Source: Williamsia sp. CHRR-6 (GTDB taxonomy: Bacteria; Actinomycetota; Actinomycetes; Mycobacteriales; Mycobacteriaceae). Taken from it: a stretch of 64,000 nucleotides of DNA. The notes under the pieces are model-generated. The model did no database searches and was not told the DNA's origin. It was given only the letters and a program-made list of their open reading frames with translations. Where the stretch lies: contig NZ_JAHCSG010000004.1 in NCBI RefSeq assembly GCF_018474015.1, positions 372,001 to 436,000 of the forward strand, in the 5' to 3' direction. Below are positions 1-9,022 of the stretch, piece by piece (positions within the stretch are counted from its first letter, which is position 1; every line of letters starts with the position of its first letter). The translations under genes were made by a program, and so were the position numbers.

Positions 1-88
1 CCACGAAGATCGTCACGCCGGGACGCAGATCGAGCTGCACCTGCGACCAGGAACGGAAGTCGCGCAACCGCAACGAGCGTACGAACAC
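1..88 (-). CDS. recF: DNA replication/repair protein RecF, N-terminal fragment
   Basis: The first 29 codons of RecF run off the left edge of the window. Reading leftward from GTG at 88, the peptide begins VFVRSLRLRDFRSWSQVQLD and continues LRPGVTIFV, which is the conserved RecF N-terminus just before its Walker A loop. RecF is an SMC-like ATPase that loads RecA at gaps through RecFOR. The start lies 3 bp after the gnd stop codon, so the two genes are probably co-transcribed with dnaN. The truncation is only the window boundary. The assignment rests on the short conserved peptide plus its position in the dnaN-gnd-recF order typical of Mycobacteriales. Confidence 0.85.
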   Translation of the reverse strand, partial: MFVRSLRLRDFRSWSQVQLDLRPGVTIFV

Positions 89-91
89 CGA

Positions 92-982
92 TCAGCTGTC
101 GGCGCGTTTGACCGCGTGACCGCCGAACTGGTTGCGCAGCGCCGACACCGCCTTGAGAGCCGGTGACCCGTTGTCCTGTCGAGATGCGAAGCGGGCGAAC
201 AGCGCTGCGGAGATGACGTTGGCCGGAACCGAGTGCCGGATGGCCTCCTCGACCGTCCAGCGACCTTCCCCGGAATCGGTGGTGTAGTCAGAGATCTTGG
301 CCAGGGACGGATCGGCCTGCACCGCCTCGACCAACAGATCCAGCAGCCAGGACCGGATGACGGTGCCATGGGTCCAGGCACGCAGCGTGCCGGGGACATC
401 GGTGATCAGTGATTCCGCGCAGAGCAGTTCATAGCCCTCGCCGTAGGCGTGCATCAGTCCGTACTCGATGCCGTTGTGCACCATCTTGGCGTAGTGACCG
501 GCACCGACCGGTCCGGCGTGGACGAACCCGTCGGCGCGCTCGCCCGGCGGACGCAACGCATCGAAGATCGGCATCGCGAACTCGATATCGGCCTCGGCGC
601 CACCGGCCATCAGCCCGTAGCCGTTCTCCAGACCCCACACACCACCGGACACACCACAGTCCACGTAGCGGATTCCCTTGGCCGACAACAGGTCTGCATT
701 GTGCTGATCATCGGTGTAGCGCGAGTTGCCGCCGTCGACGACTAGATCACCGTCGGTGAGGACTTCGGCCAGTGCCGCCACGGTGTCGCGGGTGGGGCTA
801 CCGGAAGGCACCATCACCCACACCAGCCGGGGCGTCGGAAGCGACTCGGCCAGCTCGGCCACCGACGCGACGTCGGTCACCTCGGGACGCGGGTCGTATC
901 CGGTCACCTCGTGTCCGGCCTGGCGCAACCGCGTCCGCATGTTGGCGCCCATCTTGCCCAGCCCGATGAGTCCGATGTGCAT
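92..982 (-). CDS. gnd: 6-phosphogluconate dehydrogenase, short decarboxylating (Gnd/YqeC-like) type
   Basis: About 296 aa, the length of the short NAD(P)-dependent 6-phosphogluconate dehydrogenases that convert 6-phosphogluconate to ribulose 5-phosphate and CO2. The N-terminus has the Rossmann motif GLIGLGKMGANM, followed by VVDGGNSRY and the substrate-binding CGVSGGVWGLENGYGLMAGG. The catalytic segment KMVHNGIEYGLMHAYGEGY follows. An ATG at 982 has AAAGGA about 8 bp upstream and is preferred over the in-frame GTG at 988. The gene sits between dnaN and recF, as in many Mycobacteriales, although it has no known replication role. It is probably part of the dnaN operon, with only about 20 bp between it and dnaN. 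Confidence 0.9.
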   Translation of the reverse strand: MHIGLIGLGKMGANMRTRLRQAGHEVTGYDPRPEVTDVASVAELAESLPTPRLVWVMVPSGSPTRDTVAALAEVLTDGDLVVDGGNSRYTDDQHNADLLSAKGIRYVDCGVSGGVWGLENGYGLMAGGAEADIEFAMPIFDALRPPGERADGFVHAGPVGAGHYAKMVHNGIEYGLMHAYGEGYELLCAESLITDVPGTLRAWTHGTVIRSWLLDLLVEAVQADPSLAKISDYTTDSGEGRWTVEEAIRHSVPANVISAALFARFASRQDNGSPALKAVSALRNQFGGHAVKRADS

Positions 983-1002
983 GCTCACGATCCTTTCGTG
1001 GA

Positions 1003-2169
1003 TCAGCCCGGCAGTCGCACCGGCATCAGTAGATAGGTGAAGTCGCTGGCGGGGGCCGCGAATGCGCCCGCAGCGTCGGCCTCGGGGATATCGCCGGTGG
1101 ACGGACGCAACACCGCGGGACGACTGGGGGTGGTGAACCCGAAATCGACCGCGGTGGTGTGTAGCGCCGCCAACCCGTCGAGCAGGTAGATGGGATTGAA
1201 GGCGATGGTCAACGGTGCCCCGTGGAAGACGACCTGCATCTCCTCCTCGGCCTTGCCCGCGTCATCACCGCCTGCGGTGAGCAGCACCGACCCGTCGGTG
1301 AACTCCATGCGCACCTGTGCGCCGCGCTCGGCCACCAGGGCCACGCGCTTGATGGCGTCGGTCAACGGCGCGATGTCGATCGTCGCCATCGACGTGTGGG
1401 AGGTGGGCAGCAACTGTCGGAACTTGGGGAACTCTGCGTCGAGCAGCCGGGTGGTGGTCTGCCGGTTCTGGCTGAGGATGCCCAGCAGCCCGTCGGAGCC
1501 CACGCTGCCCGAACCACCCAGTGCCAACGACACCGCGGCGTTGCCATCGGCACCGGCGGACTTGGCGGCCTCGGACAAGGTCTTCGCCGGGACCAGGACT
1601 GCGGCGCTACCGCCGGCGGTCGGCTGCCACGTCAGTTCCCGCACGGCCAGCCGAAACCGGTCGGTGGCGGCCAGGACGACTGCGGTGTCCTCGATCTCCA
1701 CCCGGATACCGGTCAGCATGGGCAGGGTGTCGTCTTTGCCCGCTGCGATGGCGACCTGCGCGATGGCCTCGGCGAACACATCGCTGGGGACCGTACCGGT
1801 GACCGCGGGGACGGCAGGCAGCGTCGGATAGTCCTCGACCGGCATGGTGGGCAACGAGAAACGTGAACTCCCACAGGAGATCGCGACCCGGGTGCCATCG
1901 AGGCTCACGTCGACCGGCTTGGACGGCAGCGAGCGGGTGATGTCGGCCAACAACTTGCCCGACACCAGGACCCGACCCTCGTCGGCCACCTCGGCGGAGA
2001 GTTCGACCTGGGCTGAGACCTCGTAGTCGAATCCCGAGACGCTCAGACCGGCGTCGCCGGCCGACAACACGACACACCCGAGGACCGGGACCGGTGGACG
2101 GCTCGGGAGGCTACGGGCAACCCAGGCGACTGCGTCTGCGAACTCATCGCGTACGGCGCGGAACTTCAC
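1003..2169 (-). CDS. dnaN: DNA polymerase III beta subunit (sliding clamp)
   Basis: A 388-aa protein of normal clamp length with three consecutive clamp folds. It begins [21 protein letters not shown] and ends with the conserved C-terminal clamp motif [11 protein letters not shown]. The dimeric ring tethers polymerase III and repair polymerases to DNA through a hydrophobic pocket between domains 2 and 3. It lies directly downstream of oriC and dnaA on the same strand, the classic bacterial order. Transcription probably starts within the 2170-2616 origin region, so DnaA boxes there could affect dnaN expression. ATG at 2169 is the only sensible start because it matches the family N-terminus. 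Confidence 0.97.
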   Translation of the reverse strand: MKFRAVRDEFADAVAWVARSLPSRPPVPVLGCVVLSAGDAGLSVSGFDYEVSAQVELSAEVADEGRVLVSGKLLADITRSLPSKPVDVSLDGTRVAISCGSSRFSLPTMPVEDYPTLPAVPAVTGTVPSDVFAEAIAQVAIAAGKDDTLPMLTGIRVEIEDTAVVLAATDRFRLAVRELTWQPTAGGSAAVLVPAKTLSEAAKSAGADGNAAVSLALGGSGSVGSDGLLGILSQNRQTTTRLLDAEFPKFRQLLPTSHTSMATIDIAPLTDAIKRVALVAERGAQVRMEFTDGSVLLTAGGDDAGKAEEEMQVVFHGAPLTIAFNPIYLLDGLAALHTTAVDFGFTTPSRPAVLRPSTGDIPEADAAGAFAAPASDFTYLLMPVRLPG

Positions 2170-2616
2170 AGCGATCGAGCCTCCATCACGTTGGAGCGGG
2201 CGGGTGGATTCCCACTCTAGAGCGCCACGAGTGCTCCGGGAGCCAACGGGGCGATCGGATCGATGCGGGTGGGTGTGCGAGATCGGACTGTCCTGTGGAT
2301 CGGTGAGCTGTCCACACGGCTGCTTTTCAAGAAGAAGATGGAAGAGATATCAGAAGTAGTAGTAGGGGCTGTGGAATCTGGGGATGACACGCGCTCATCG
2401 CTGCTCGGGCGGCGTGGCGCGATGTGGACGCTCGGTGTACGGGTGGGGACCGATCACCGACTGGTTGTGCACATGTCCGCCGTTGTTCACCACCGCTCAC
2501 CGTTACTCCACAGGTTCCGGTACTTATCCACCGGTTTATCCACAGCTGGGGAAAGGCGAATCGGGCCGCAAAGATCCCCGACGATCTCTCAGGATGTGGG
2601 ATCGGGGCCGCTGATG
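2170..2616. other. oriC: Chromosomal replication origin oriC (dnaA-dnaN intergenic region)
   Basis: This 447-bp gap between dnaA and dnaN has no credible gene and a high density of DnaA-box-like 9-mers. Plus-strand boxes include CTGTCCACA at 2308, TTGTGCACA at 2465, TTGTTCACC at 2483, TACTCCACA at 2504, TTATCCACC at 2524 and a perfect TTATCCACA at 2536. Minus-strand-like boxes occur around 2294 (TGTGGATCG), 2371 (TGTGGAATC) and 2424 (TGTGGACG). The least GC-rich stretch, about 2325-2365, is a purine-rich run that could serve as the unwinding element. The arrangement matches experimentally known mycobacterial and Streptomyces origins. The exact functional limits are not visible from sequence. 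Confidence 0.9.
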
Positions 2617-4095
2617 TCAGTGCTGTGAACGCTGTTTGATCCGCGCGGTGAGCTTCTGGACGTGGTCGTAGACCTTGCGCCGCTCGGCCATCTCCTTGCG
2701 GATCTTCTTGTCCGCGTACATCACCGTGGTGTGGTCGCGGTCGAAGGTCTCACCGATCTTGGGCAGCGACAGATCGGTCAGTTCCCGACACAGGTACATC
2801 GAGATCTGACGGGCCTGGGCCAGGTCGCGGGTCTTGCCGGGCCCACGCAGTTCGTCGACGGTGATACCGAAGTACTCCGCGGTGATGGCCAAGATGGCAG
2901 GTGCGTTGATCTCGATGTTGCGGGAGTCCGGCAACAGCGCCTGCAGAACGATCTCGGCCAGCCCGAGGTCGAGATCGGCGGAGTTGAGAGAGGCATACGC
3001 GGTCACCCGGATCAGCGCCCCCTCGAGTTCGCGGATGTTGCGTTCGATCTTCGAGGCGATCAGCTCCATCACGTCGTCGGGGACCTTCAGGTCGTCCATC
3101 TGCGCCTTCTTGCGCAAGATGGCGATCCGGGTCTCCAACTCGGGCGGCTGGACGTCGGTGATCAGGCCCCACTCGAACCGGGTACGCAGCCGATCTTCCA
3201 GTGTCGCAAGCTGTTTGGGCGGACGATCGGAGGACACCACGATCTGCTTGCTGGCGTTGTGCAAGGTGTTGAAGGTGTGGAAGAACTCTTCCTGGATACC
3301 TTCCTTGCCCTCGAGGAACTGGATGTCGTCGACGAGCAGCACGTCTACGTCGCGGTAGCGCTGCTTGAAGGCCACACGCCGGTCATCACGCAGCGAGTTG
3401 ATGAAATCGTTGGTGAACTCCTCGGTGGAGACGTACTTGACCCGCATACCCGGGAACAACCGCTGGGCGTAGTGGCCGGCGGCGTGCAACAGATGTGTCT
3501 TGCCCAGTCCCGACTCACCCCAGATGAACAGCGGGTTGTAGGCGCGTGCGGGCGCCTCGGCGATGGCGACGGCCGCAGCGTGGGCGAACCGGTTGGAGGC
3601 ACCGATCACAAAGGTGTCGAAGGTGTACTTGTGATGCAGGCTGGAGTTGGTGTCGACGGAACGGAACGAATTGGCCCACTCGCCTTGCCGCGGCGTGAGT
3701 GGTTCGACTCGGCCGTCGCTGGTGTCGGGTCGATCGGCGAAGGTGTCGGGGGCCGATGCGCTGGGGACGGACCCGATGGGGGTGGGTGCCATAGGAGTCG
3801 GCCCGAGCGGAGGCAGCACCGGGTCGCTGGCGGTGATCCGAACGCCCAGGTCGACCTCGGTCGCGAGAAGCCTGCTGAGCGAGGCGCGGATGGGTTCGCG
3901 CAGGGTCCGCTCGATTTGCTCCTGTACGTAGGGGTTGGGGACCGCCAGCAATGCGAAACCCTCAGCGAGAGTGAGAGGTTGGACCAGGGAGAGGTATGCC
4001 TTCTGCTGGCGGGTCAGCTCGGGGTCGGCACTGAGCTCTACCGTGACCTGGGCCCAGATGTCGCCGAACGACTCACGATCGGACGCTTGGGACAC
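2617..4095 (-). CDS. dnaA: Chromosomal replication initiator protein DnaA
   Basis: About 492 aa. Domain I (residues about 1-85) begins [22 protein letters not shown] Pro/Ser-rich domain II linker spans about 90-150. Domain III is the AAA+ ATPase with Walker A GESGLGKT at about 193-200 and Walker [15 protein letters not shown]. Domain IV ends with the DnaA signature [14 protein letters not shown], which reads the DnaA box. The GTG at 4095 is chosen because AGGAGG lies 5-6 bp upstream; a GTG at 4116 is less well placed. DnaA-ATP opens oriC, and boxes upstream of this gene (4166-4186) suggest autoregulation. It is transcribed toward oriC and dnaN. Confidence 0.97.
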   Translation of the reverse strand: MSQASDRESFGDIWAQVTVELSADPELTRQQKAYLSLVQPLTLAEGFALLAVPNPYVQEQIERTLREPIRASLSRLLATEVDLGVRITASDPVLPPLGPTPMAPTPIGSVPSASAPDTFADRPDTSDGRVEPLTPRQGEWANSFRSVDTNSSLHHKYTFDTFVIGASNRFAHAAAVAIAEAPARAYNPLFIWGESGLGKTHLLHAAGHYAQRLFPGMRVKYVSTEEFTNDFINSLRDDRRVAFKQRYRDVDVLLVDDIQFLEGKEGIQEEFFHTFNTLHNASKQIVVSSDRPPKQLATLEDRLRTRFEWGLITDVQPPELETRIAILRKKAQMDDLKVPDDVMELIASKIERNIRELEGALIRVTAYASLNSADLDLGLAEIVLQALLPDSRNIEINAPAILAITAEYFGITVDELRGPGKTRDLAQARQISMYLCRELTDLSLPKIGETFDRDHTTVMYADKKIRKEMAERRKVYDHVQKLTARIKQRSQH

Positions 4096-4165
4096 CGGCT
4101 CCTCCTGGACTGACACGGCTGCGCCGGACGTGCGAGCCCCACAGCGGAACCGCCTACAGCGCAGG

Positions 4166-4186
4166 TTGTCCACATGGTTATCCACA
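4166..4186 (+). promoter_or_regulatory. Tandem perfect DnaA boxes upstream of dnaA
   Basis: TTGTCCACA at 4166-4174 and TTATCCACA at 4178-4186 are both perfect actinobacterial DnaA boxes. They lie in the same orientation, 12 bp apart start to start, about 70 bp upstream of the dnaA start codon. This is the expected position for autoregulation of dnaA, and they may also extend oriC function across the dnaA gene. Confidence 0.85.
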
Positions 4187-4425
4187 GATGTGGAGTACTG
4201 GTGTGAACGAGCGCACCGGTGCTCGAGCCCGGTGATCCTGCACTGATCGTGGTGGCGCCGCCTGTGATGGGGTCCAACGTTTCGGGCAAAGTTAACAGAG
4301 CATCGGCTACGTCTCAACCGAATCGATATCGCAATATCTCGAAAAGGCAAACACCTCGGTGTCGTCCGGCGTGTCGAGTATCGCGCCGACCAGCATGGCA
4401 CGGCTCCCCGGTCGGCCGCGAACGG

Positions 4426-4452
4426 GCAGCCTCACCTCCACAGCGAGGCTGC
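4426..4452. repeat. 8-bp inverted repeat (hairpin) in the dnaA-rpmH gap
   Basis: GCAGCCTC (4426-4433) pairs perfectly with GAGGCTGC (4445-4452) across an 11-nt loop. It is upstream of both flanking genes, so it is not a terminator for either. It could shape the 5' leader of the rpmH transcript or be a protein-binding palindrome. Confidence 0.5.
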
Positions 4453-4609
4453 TCACCTGGTTTGACCTGCATGGGACCGATCAGTAGTCTCGAACGGTCG
4501 CCGCGAAGTCGGCCGATGGATCGTGCATCGGGCCGCGGCAGCCAGACCATCACAGTCGGATGACGTGGGGCCCGCGCGGTCGCGTCATCCCGAGAACGAG
4601 GAGAACCCC

Positions 4610-4753
4610 GTGGCCAAGGGCAAGCGGACCTTCCAGCCCAACAACCGTCGTCGTGCGCGCGTGCACGGTTTCCGTCTGCGCATGCGGACCCGGGCCGGCC
4701 GCGCCATCGTCAACGGTCGCCGTCGTAAGGGCCGTGGAAGCCTGACGGCCTGA
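4610..4753 (+). CDS. rpmH: 50S ribosomal protein L34 (bL34)
   Basis: A 47-aa very basic protein beginning [20 protein letters not shown] and ending [12 protein letters not shown], the full-length bL34 sequence for actinobacteria. It binds 23S rRNA in the large subunit. The GTG start at 4610 has a GAGGAG ribosome-binding site 8 bp upstream; upstream in-frame codons are not conserved. It heads the rpmH-rnpA-yidD-yidC-jag-rsmG run that is almost invariant near bacterial origins. Confidence 0.97.
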   Translation: MAKGKRTFQPNNRRRARVHGFRLRMRTRAGRAIVNGRRRKGRGSLTA

Positions 4754-4791
4754 TCCGGCTCGTTCCCGTATCGGGAACACGAGTCAGGACC

Positions 4792-5187
4792 GTGCTCACC
4801 CCCAGCCGCCGGATCACCAGCGGATCCGATTTCTCCCGCACACTGAAGCTCGGTGCGCGGGCTCGTCGTGGTGCGGTGGTCGCCCATTCGGTGCACATCC
4901 CGAGCGTGTGGCCCGACCCCGCCGGAATCCGCCGCGACCTCACCACACCGTCCGGTCTACGCTGCGGCCTCATCGTCAGCAAGGCCGTTGGCAATGCCGT
5001 CACCCGACATCGGGTCGCGCGGTGCCTACGGGTGGCGGCAGACACGGTATTCGACGAGCTCGAGCAGCGGGCCCGAACACAGCTCCTTGTGGTGGTGCGT
5101 GCGCTGCCCGAGGCGGCCGACTGCTCGAGCACCGAACTCACCGCCGATCTTCGTGCAGCATTACGCAGGACCGGCGCGTATGAGTGA
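4792..5187 (+). CDS. rnpA: Ribonuclease P protein component
   Basis: A 131-aa basic protein that supports the catalytic M1 RNA in 5' maturation of tRNA precursors. The family core is clear: [22 protein letters not shown], then [22 protein letters not shown], which is the RNR-type RNA-binding motif, and [11 protein letters not shown]. It starts at GTG 4792, 38 bp after rpmH. Its stop overlaps the yidD start (5180-5187), so the two are likely translationally coupled. Confidence 0.95.
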   Translation: MLTPSRRITSGSDFSRTLKLGARARRGAVVAHSVHIPSVWPDPAGIRRDLTTPSGLRCGLIVSKAVGNAVTRHRVARCLRVAADTVFDELEQRARTQLLVVVRALPEAADCSSTELTADLRAALRRTGAYE

Positions 5188-5467
5188 TCGCGTCGTCACA
5201 CTCCCCCGGCGCTCGCTGGTCTTCCTCATCGAGCTGTATCGGACGTGGGTGTCGCCGATGCGATTGCCGTCCTGCCGATTCGAACCGACCTGCAGCGCCT
5301 ACGCCGTCGAGGCCATCACCGAGTACGGGGCACTGCGCGGCGGCGCCATGTCGGTGGTGCGGTTGCTCAAGTGCGGACCCTGGCACAAGCCAGGTTATGA
5401 CCCTGTGCCCGAACGGAACAGGCACCATGGACCGCAGACGATCGATCTAGGAACAAGGAGTACCTGA
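5180..5467 (+). CDS. yidD: Membrane protein insertion efficiency factor YidD
   Basis: A 95-aa protein of the UPF0161/YidD family. It contains the signature [31 protein letters not shown], with the conserved cysteines of the CRFxPTCSxYA motif, followed by [17 protein letters not shown]. YidD is a small membrane-associated protein that helps YidC-dependent insertion. The ATG at 5180 overlaps the rnpA stop by 8 bp. yidC starts 3 bp after its stop codon, consistent with a single transcript. Confidence 0.93.
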   Translation: MSDRVVTLPRRSLVFLIELYRTWVSPMRLPSCRFEPTCSAYAVEAITEYGALRGGAMSVVRLLKCGPWHKPGYDPVPERNRHHGPQTIDLGTRST

Positions 5468-5470
5468 CAC

Positions 5471-6616
5471 GTGCTGAACTTCATCTACTATCCGGTCTCC
5501 TGGATCATGTGGTTCTGGCACTGGTTGTTCGACCTGGTGCTCCCCAACTCCCCCGGTGGCAGCGGCATCGCGTGGTCACTGTCGGTGATCTTCCTCGTCT
5601 TTACCCTGCGAGCACTGTTGTACAAGCCCTTCGTCAAGCAGATCGAGACGACGAAGAAGATGCAGGAGATCCAGCCGCAGCTGGCCGCGATCCGCAAGAA
5701 GTACGCCAAGGATCGCGTGAAGATGACCGAGGAGATGCAGAAGCTGCAGAAGGAGCACGGGTTCAACCCGCTGCTCGGTTGCCTGCCGATGCTGGCGCAG
5801 ATCCCGGTGTTCATCGGTCTGTTCCACGTCCTGCGCTCGTTCAACCGCATGGGAACCGGATTCGGTCAGCTTGGCATGACTGCCGCGGAGACCCGCAGCT
5901 ACGGCAACTACGCGTTCAGTGCCGAGCAGGTGCGCAACTTCCTCGACGCCCGACTGTTCGGTGTGCCGCTGTCTTCGGCGGTGTCGCAGCCACAGAAGGA
6001 GTGGGAGGCGTTCAACCCGACCGGCGTCATCGACTTCACCCGGGGACACATCATCGCCCTGGTCATCCCGCTGGTGATCATCTCCTCCATCGCCACCCAC
6101 ATGAACGCGCGCGCCGCCGTTGCGCGACAGCCGGCGGCATCGCTGGAGAACCCGCAGACCGCGATCATGAACAAGCTGTCGCTGTACGTGTTCCCCCTCG
6201 GCATCCTGGTGTCGGGTGCCTTCTTCCCCGTCGCGATCCTGCTGTACTGGGTGAGCAACAACCTGTGGACCTACGCGCAGCAGCACATCGTGTTCGGCCG
6301 CATCGCCAAAGAGGAAGCCGCGGCCAAGGAGGCCAAGCAGGAAAAGTTGCGGGCCAATGCGCCGAAGCCGGGAGCACGTCCGGATCGGACCAAGCGTGGC
6401 GTGGACACACCGGCGGCCAACCTGAGCAAAGGCGAGGCTGCGGCCGCGCCGGCGGACGAGCCGGCTGAATCGACGTCGGCGAGCGGTGGCGGTGCGGCGC
6501 GGCAGAGTGGATCTCGCCCCCCGAAAAAGGCGCCCGGCGGCGCGCCGCGTACCGGCTCGCAGGCCAACCGTCCGCGAAGTACCTCCGCGCAGCAACGCCG
6601 GCGCAAGAGGCGCTGA
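5471..6616 (+). CDS. yidC: Membrane protein insertase YidC
   Basis: A 381-aa YidC/Oxa1/Alb3 insertase. The N-terminus carries a transmembrane segment (about 25-48), then the cytoplasmic coiled-coil hairpin [16 protein letters not shown] through [14 protein letters not shown]. The membrane core follows, with [22 protein letters not shown] and [31 protein letters not shown]. The last roughly 90 residues form a Lys/Arg/Ala-rich cytoplasmic tail ending QQRRRKRR, a feature of ribosome-binding YidC proteins. It starts at GTG 5471. It lacks the large periplasmic P1 domain of proteobacterial YidC, as usual for Gram-positives. Confidence 0.95.
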   Translation: MLNFIYYPVSWIMWFWHWLFDLVLPNSPGGSGIAWSLSVIFLVFTLRALLYKPFVKQIETTKKMQEIQPQLAAIRKKYAKDRVKMTEEMQKLQKEHGFNPLLGCLPMLAQIPVFIGLFHVLRSFNRMGTGFGQLGMTAAETRSYGNYAFSAEQVRNFLDARLFGVPLSSAVSQPQKEWEAFNPTGVIDFTRGHIIALVIPLVIISSIATHMNARAAVARQPAASLENPQTAIMNKLSLYVFPLGILVSGAFFPVAILLYWVSNNLWTYAQQHIVFGRIAKEEAAAKEAKQEKLRANAPKPGARPDRTKRGVDTPAANLSKGEAAAAPADEPAESTSASGGGAARQSGSRPPKKAPGGAPRTGSQANRPRSTSAQQRRRKRR

Positions 6617-6661
6617 CCCCCTACACGTTGTCCGTAGATACGACCGAAGGTGAACACAACG

Positions 6662-7225
6662 ATGACTGCAGAGACGCGTGACGTCGATGTCCTCGAAGAC
6701 GAGAATGATGAGGCGGCCGCCGACGCGGTCGACGATCTGACTGGCGATAGCGACGCCGACAGTGGTGACCGGCTTGTCGAAGAGGGCGAGGTGGCTGGCG
6801 ATTACCTCGAGCAGCTGCTCGACCTCCTCGACTTCGACGGCGACATCGATCTGGACGTGGATGGCGATAGAGCGATCGTGAGCATCGACGGCGGTCGGGA
6901 TCTGGGCAAGCTGGTCGGCAAGAACGGTGAGGTGCTCGACGCGCTGCAGGAACTGACCCGGCTGGCCGTGCAGCAGGTGACCGGCGATCGATCGCGACTG
7001 ATGCTCGACATCGCGCAGTGGCGGGCAGGTCGGCGGGAGCGGCTGTCGGCTCTCGGGACCGAGGTCGCGCAGCGGGTCGCGGCCGACGGTGGACGCGAGG
7101 AGTTGGATCCGATGACCCCGTTCGAGCGCAAGATCGTTCACGATGCCGTGGCTGCGGTGGACGGCGTCTACAGCGAGAGCGAGGGTGCCGAGCCGCGCCG
7201 TCGGGTCGTGGTGATCAAGGAGTAG
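6662..7225 (+). CDS. jag: Jag/KhpB family RNA-binding protein (KH and R3H domains)
   Basis: About 187 aa. An acidic N-terminal segment (DVDVLEDENDEAAADAVDDL) precedes a KH-like domain with GGRDLGKLVGKNGEVLDALQELTRLAV. A C-terminal R3H domain follows, with AQWRAGRRERLSALGTEVAQRV and MTPFERKIVHDAV. The family binds RNA with KhpA and influences cell-wall and division functions. The ATG at 6662 is chosen because AAGG lies about 9-11 bp upstream, whereas the GTG at 6650 overlaps that site. It closes the yidC group and is followed by a strong terminator at 7265-7298. Confidence 0.9.
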   Translation: MTAETRDVDVLEDENDEAAADAVDDLTGDSDADSGDRLVEEGEVAGDYLEQLLDLLDFDGDIDLDVDGDRAIVSIDGGRDLGKLVGKNGEVLDALQELTRLAVQQVTGDRSRLMLDIAQWRAGRRERLSALGTEVAQRVAADGGREELDPMTPFERKIVHDAVAAVDGVYSESEGAEPRRRVVVIKE

Positions 7226-7264
7226 CGGCGTTCGTCCACGACGACGAACATTCGACACACCGTC

Positions 7265-7298
7265 CTCAGGGCCTTGGCAAGCGCGCCGAGGCCCTGAG
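7265..7298 (+). terminator. Strong stem-loop terminator after jag
   Basis: CTCAGGGCCTTGGC (7265-7278) pairs with GCCGAGGCCCTGAG (7285-7298) to give a 14-bp stem with one G-U wobble and a 6-nt loop. No clear U-tract follows, as is common in actinobacterial intrinsic terminators. It lies 39 bp after the jag stop and just before the rsmG start, separating the two transcription units. Confidence 0.8.
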
Positions 7299-7338
7299 TC
7301 ATTTCCGAATCTCATCCGTGTGATTCGACTACCGAGAG

Positions 7339-8016
7339 ATGTTTCACGTGAAACAAGACGACGAGTTCGCCACGCAGTCCGATGCCATCACGGCTGTGTT
7401 CGGTCAGAACCTGACGCCGGCCATGCAGTACCGCGAGTTCTTGGCCACCGCCGGTGTAGAACGTGGTCTGATCGGGCCGCGCGAGGTGGATCGACTGTGG
7501 AGCCGCCATCTGTTGAACTGCGCAGTGATCGGTGAGGCGATCGACCATGGCACCGATGTGGTCGACGTCGGCAGTGGATCGGGGCTGCCCGGCATCCCGT
7601 TGGCACTCGCGCGCCCCGATCTGCAGATCACGTTGGTAGAGCCACTTCTTCGTCGATCCACGTTCCTGGCCGAGATCGTCACCGAGTTGGGCATCGGTGG
7701 ACGCGTGCAGGTGATCCGTGGGCGTGCGGAAGAGAAGAAGGTGCGCACCGAGATCGGTGGTGCGTCCGTGGTCACCTCCCGCGCCGTGGCCCCGCTCGAT
7801 CGGCTGGCTCGGTGGTGTGTCCCATTGCTGCGCGGCTCGGGAGAGCTGATCGCGATCAAGGGAAGTTCGGCCCCCGAGGAGGTGGCCACCCATCGCGCGG
7901 ATGTCGGCAAGCTCGGACTGCTGGAGCTTCGCGTGGAGGTGTGCGGTACCGATAGGCTGTCGGAGCCGACCACCATAATCAGAGGACGGATGAAGGCGCA
8001 GTCGCGTCGACGATGA
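7339..8016 (+). CDS. rsmG: 16S rRNA (guanine-N7) methyltransferase RsmG (GidB)
   Basis: A 225-aa SAM-dependent methyltransferase that modifies G527 of 16S rRNA; its loss causes low-level streptomycin resistance. The class I MTase glycine motif VVDVGSGSGLPGIPLALARPDLQ lies at about 74-96. The family motif VTSRAVAPLDRLARWCVPLL follows. It begins MFHVKQDDEFATQSDAI. The start codon and first codons lie inside a perfect parS site, so the peptide MFHVKQ is itself dictated by parS. parA follows after about 35 bp. Confidence 0.95.
   Translation: MFHVKQDDEFATQSDAITAVFGQNLTPAMQYREFLATAGVERGLIGPREVDRLWSRHLLNCAVIGEAIDHGTDVVDVGSGSGLPGIPLALARPDLQITLVEPLLRRSTFLAEIVTELGIGGRVQVIRGRAEEKKVRTEIGGASVVTSRAVAPLDRLARWCVPLLRGSGELIAIKGSSAPEEVATHRADVGKLGLLELRVEVCGTDRLSEPTTIIRGRMKAQSRRR
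7340..7355. other. parS: parS centromere-like site 1
   Basis: TGTTTCACGTGAAACA at 7340-7355 is a perfect 16-bp palindromic parS sequence, the ParB nucleation site. It overlaps the rsmG start codon. It lies about 4.8 kb from oriC and 1.7 kb upstream of parB. Confidence 0.95.
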
Positions 8017-8050
8017 TCCGGCAATGCGGTCGCAGGGGGTGAGGCGCACA

Positions 8051-9022
8051 ATGTTGGGTAAACGGGGGCGAAGGAGTGTGGCTGTGGCCAAGGATTCCGT
8101 GGGTCCTGTTTCACGTGAAACATCGGAGAAGTACGTGGACACTCCAATCGCCGCAGCCGCAGAAGTGGCCAGCCAGGTCTTGACCAAGGGCCATGCCGGT
8201 ACTCTCCCCCGCCCCTCGGCCACCCGGATCATCACCGTCGCGAACCAGAAAGGTGGCGTCGGCAAGACGACCACATCTGTGAACCTGGCGGCCGCGCTGG
8301 CGTTGCATGGTCTCGGCGTTCTCGTCATCGACCTTGACCCGCAGGGCAACGCCAGCACTGCACTGGGGATCAATCACCGCGACCCCGACATCCGATCGGT
8401 CTACGAGCTGCTGCTGGGTGAGATCACGTTGGCTGAGGCCATGCAGAAGACACCGGCGTACGACAACCTGTACTGCGTCCCTGCGACGCTCGACCTCGCT
8501 GGCGCGGAGATCGAGCTGGTGTCGATGGTGGCCCGCGAGACTCGACTGCGCAACGCCCTCGATCTGGCGACCATCGCCGAGTACGGGATCGACTACGTGA
8601 TCATCGACTGCCCACCGTCGCTGGGGCTGTTGACCGTCAACGCAATGGTGGCCGCTCGTGAGGTGCTGATCCCCATCCAGTGCGAGTACTACGCCCTCGA
8701 GGGTGTCGGGCAGTTGCTGCAGAACATCGAGTTGGTCCAGGCGCATCTGAACCGAGAGCTGTACGTATCCACCGTCCTGCTCACCATGTATGACGGTCGC
8801 ACCAAGCTCGCCGACCAGGTGGCCGACGAGGTGCGACGACATTTCGGCGACAAGGTGCTCAACACGATCATCCCGCGCAGCGTGAAGGTGTCCGAAGCGC
8901 CCGGCTTCGGGATGACGATCATCGAGTACGACCCCGGATCACGCGGTTCGATGAGCTACCTCGACGCCGGTCGCGAGTTGGGCATGCGTGGTGCGCCGTC
9001 ACCGCAGGGAGGACAGCGATGA
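8051..9022 (+). CDS. parA: Chromosome partitioning ATPase ParA (Soj)
   Basis: About 323 aa. A variable N-terminal extension of about 55 residues precedes a deviant Walker A ATPase core with [20 protein letters not shown] at about 60-78. The A' motif [12 protein letters not shown] and the Walker B-like [17 protein letters not shown] follow. ParA-ATP binds nucleoid DNA and draws ParB-parS complexes poleward. ATG 8051 has GAGG 6 bp upstream; later GTG codons around 8078 are possible. A perfect parS lies within the extension at 8107-8122. The gene ends in an ATGA overlap with parB. Confidence 0.94.
   Translation: MLGKRGRRSVAVAKDSVGPVSRETSEKYVDTPIAAAAEVASQVLTKGHAGTLPRPSATRIITVANQKGGVGKTTTSVNLAAALALHGLGVLVIDLDPQGNASTALGINHRDPDIRSVYELLLGEITLAEAMQKTPAYDNLYCVPATLDLAGAEIELVSMVARETRLRNALDLATIAEYGIDYVIIDCPPSLGLLTVNAMVAAREVLIPIQCEYYALEGVGQLLQNIELVQAHLNRELYVSTVLLTMYDGRTKLADQVADEVRRHFGDKVLNTIIPRSVKVSEAPGFGMTIIEYDPGSRGSMSYLDAGRELGMRGAPSPQGGQR
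8107..8122. other. parS: parS centromere-like site 2 inside parA
   Basis: TGTTTCACGTGAAACA at 8107-8122 is a second perfect parS. It lies within the 5' coding region of parA, where it encodes the peptide VSRET. It is 767 bp from the first site, in the cluster typical of origin-proximal segregation centres. Confidence 0.95.

Larger units (their letters stand above)
4096..4609. promoter_or_regulatory. dnaA/rpmH divergent intergenic region
   Basis: This 514-bp stretch separates dnaA (leftward) from rpmH (rightward) and contains no credible gene. It holds two perfect DnaA boxes near dnaA, an AT-richer block around 4290-4345 containing GATATCGCAATATC, and a GC-rich 8-bp hairpin at 4426-4452. In relatives this interval carries the dnaA and rpmH promoters. 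I could not identify exact -35 hexamers with confidence. Confidence 0.7.

Noticed and set aside
2662-4113. A 483-codon frame antisense to dnaA
   Set aside because: It is a codon-bias shadow with no recognisable motif; dnaA is complete on the opposite strand.
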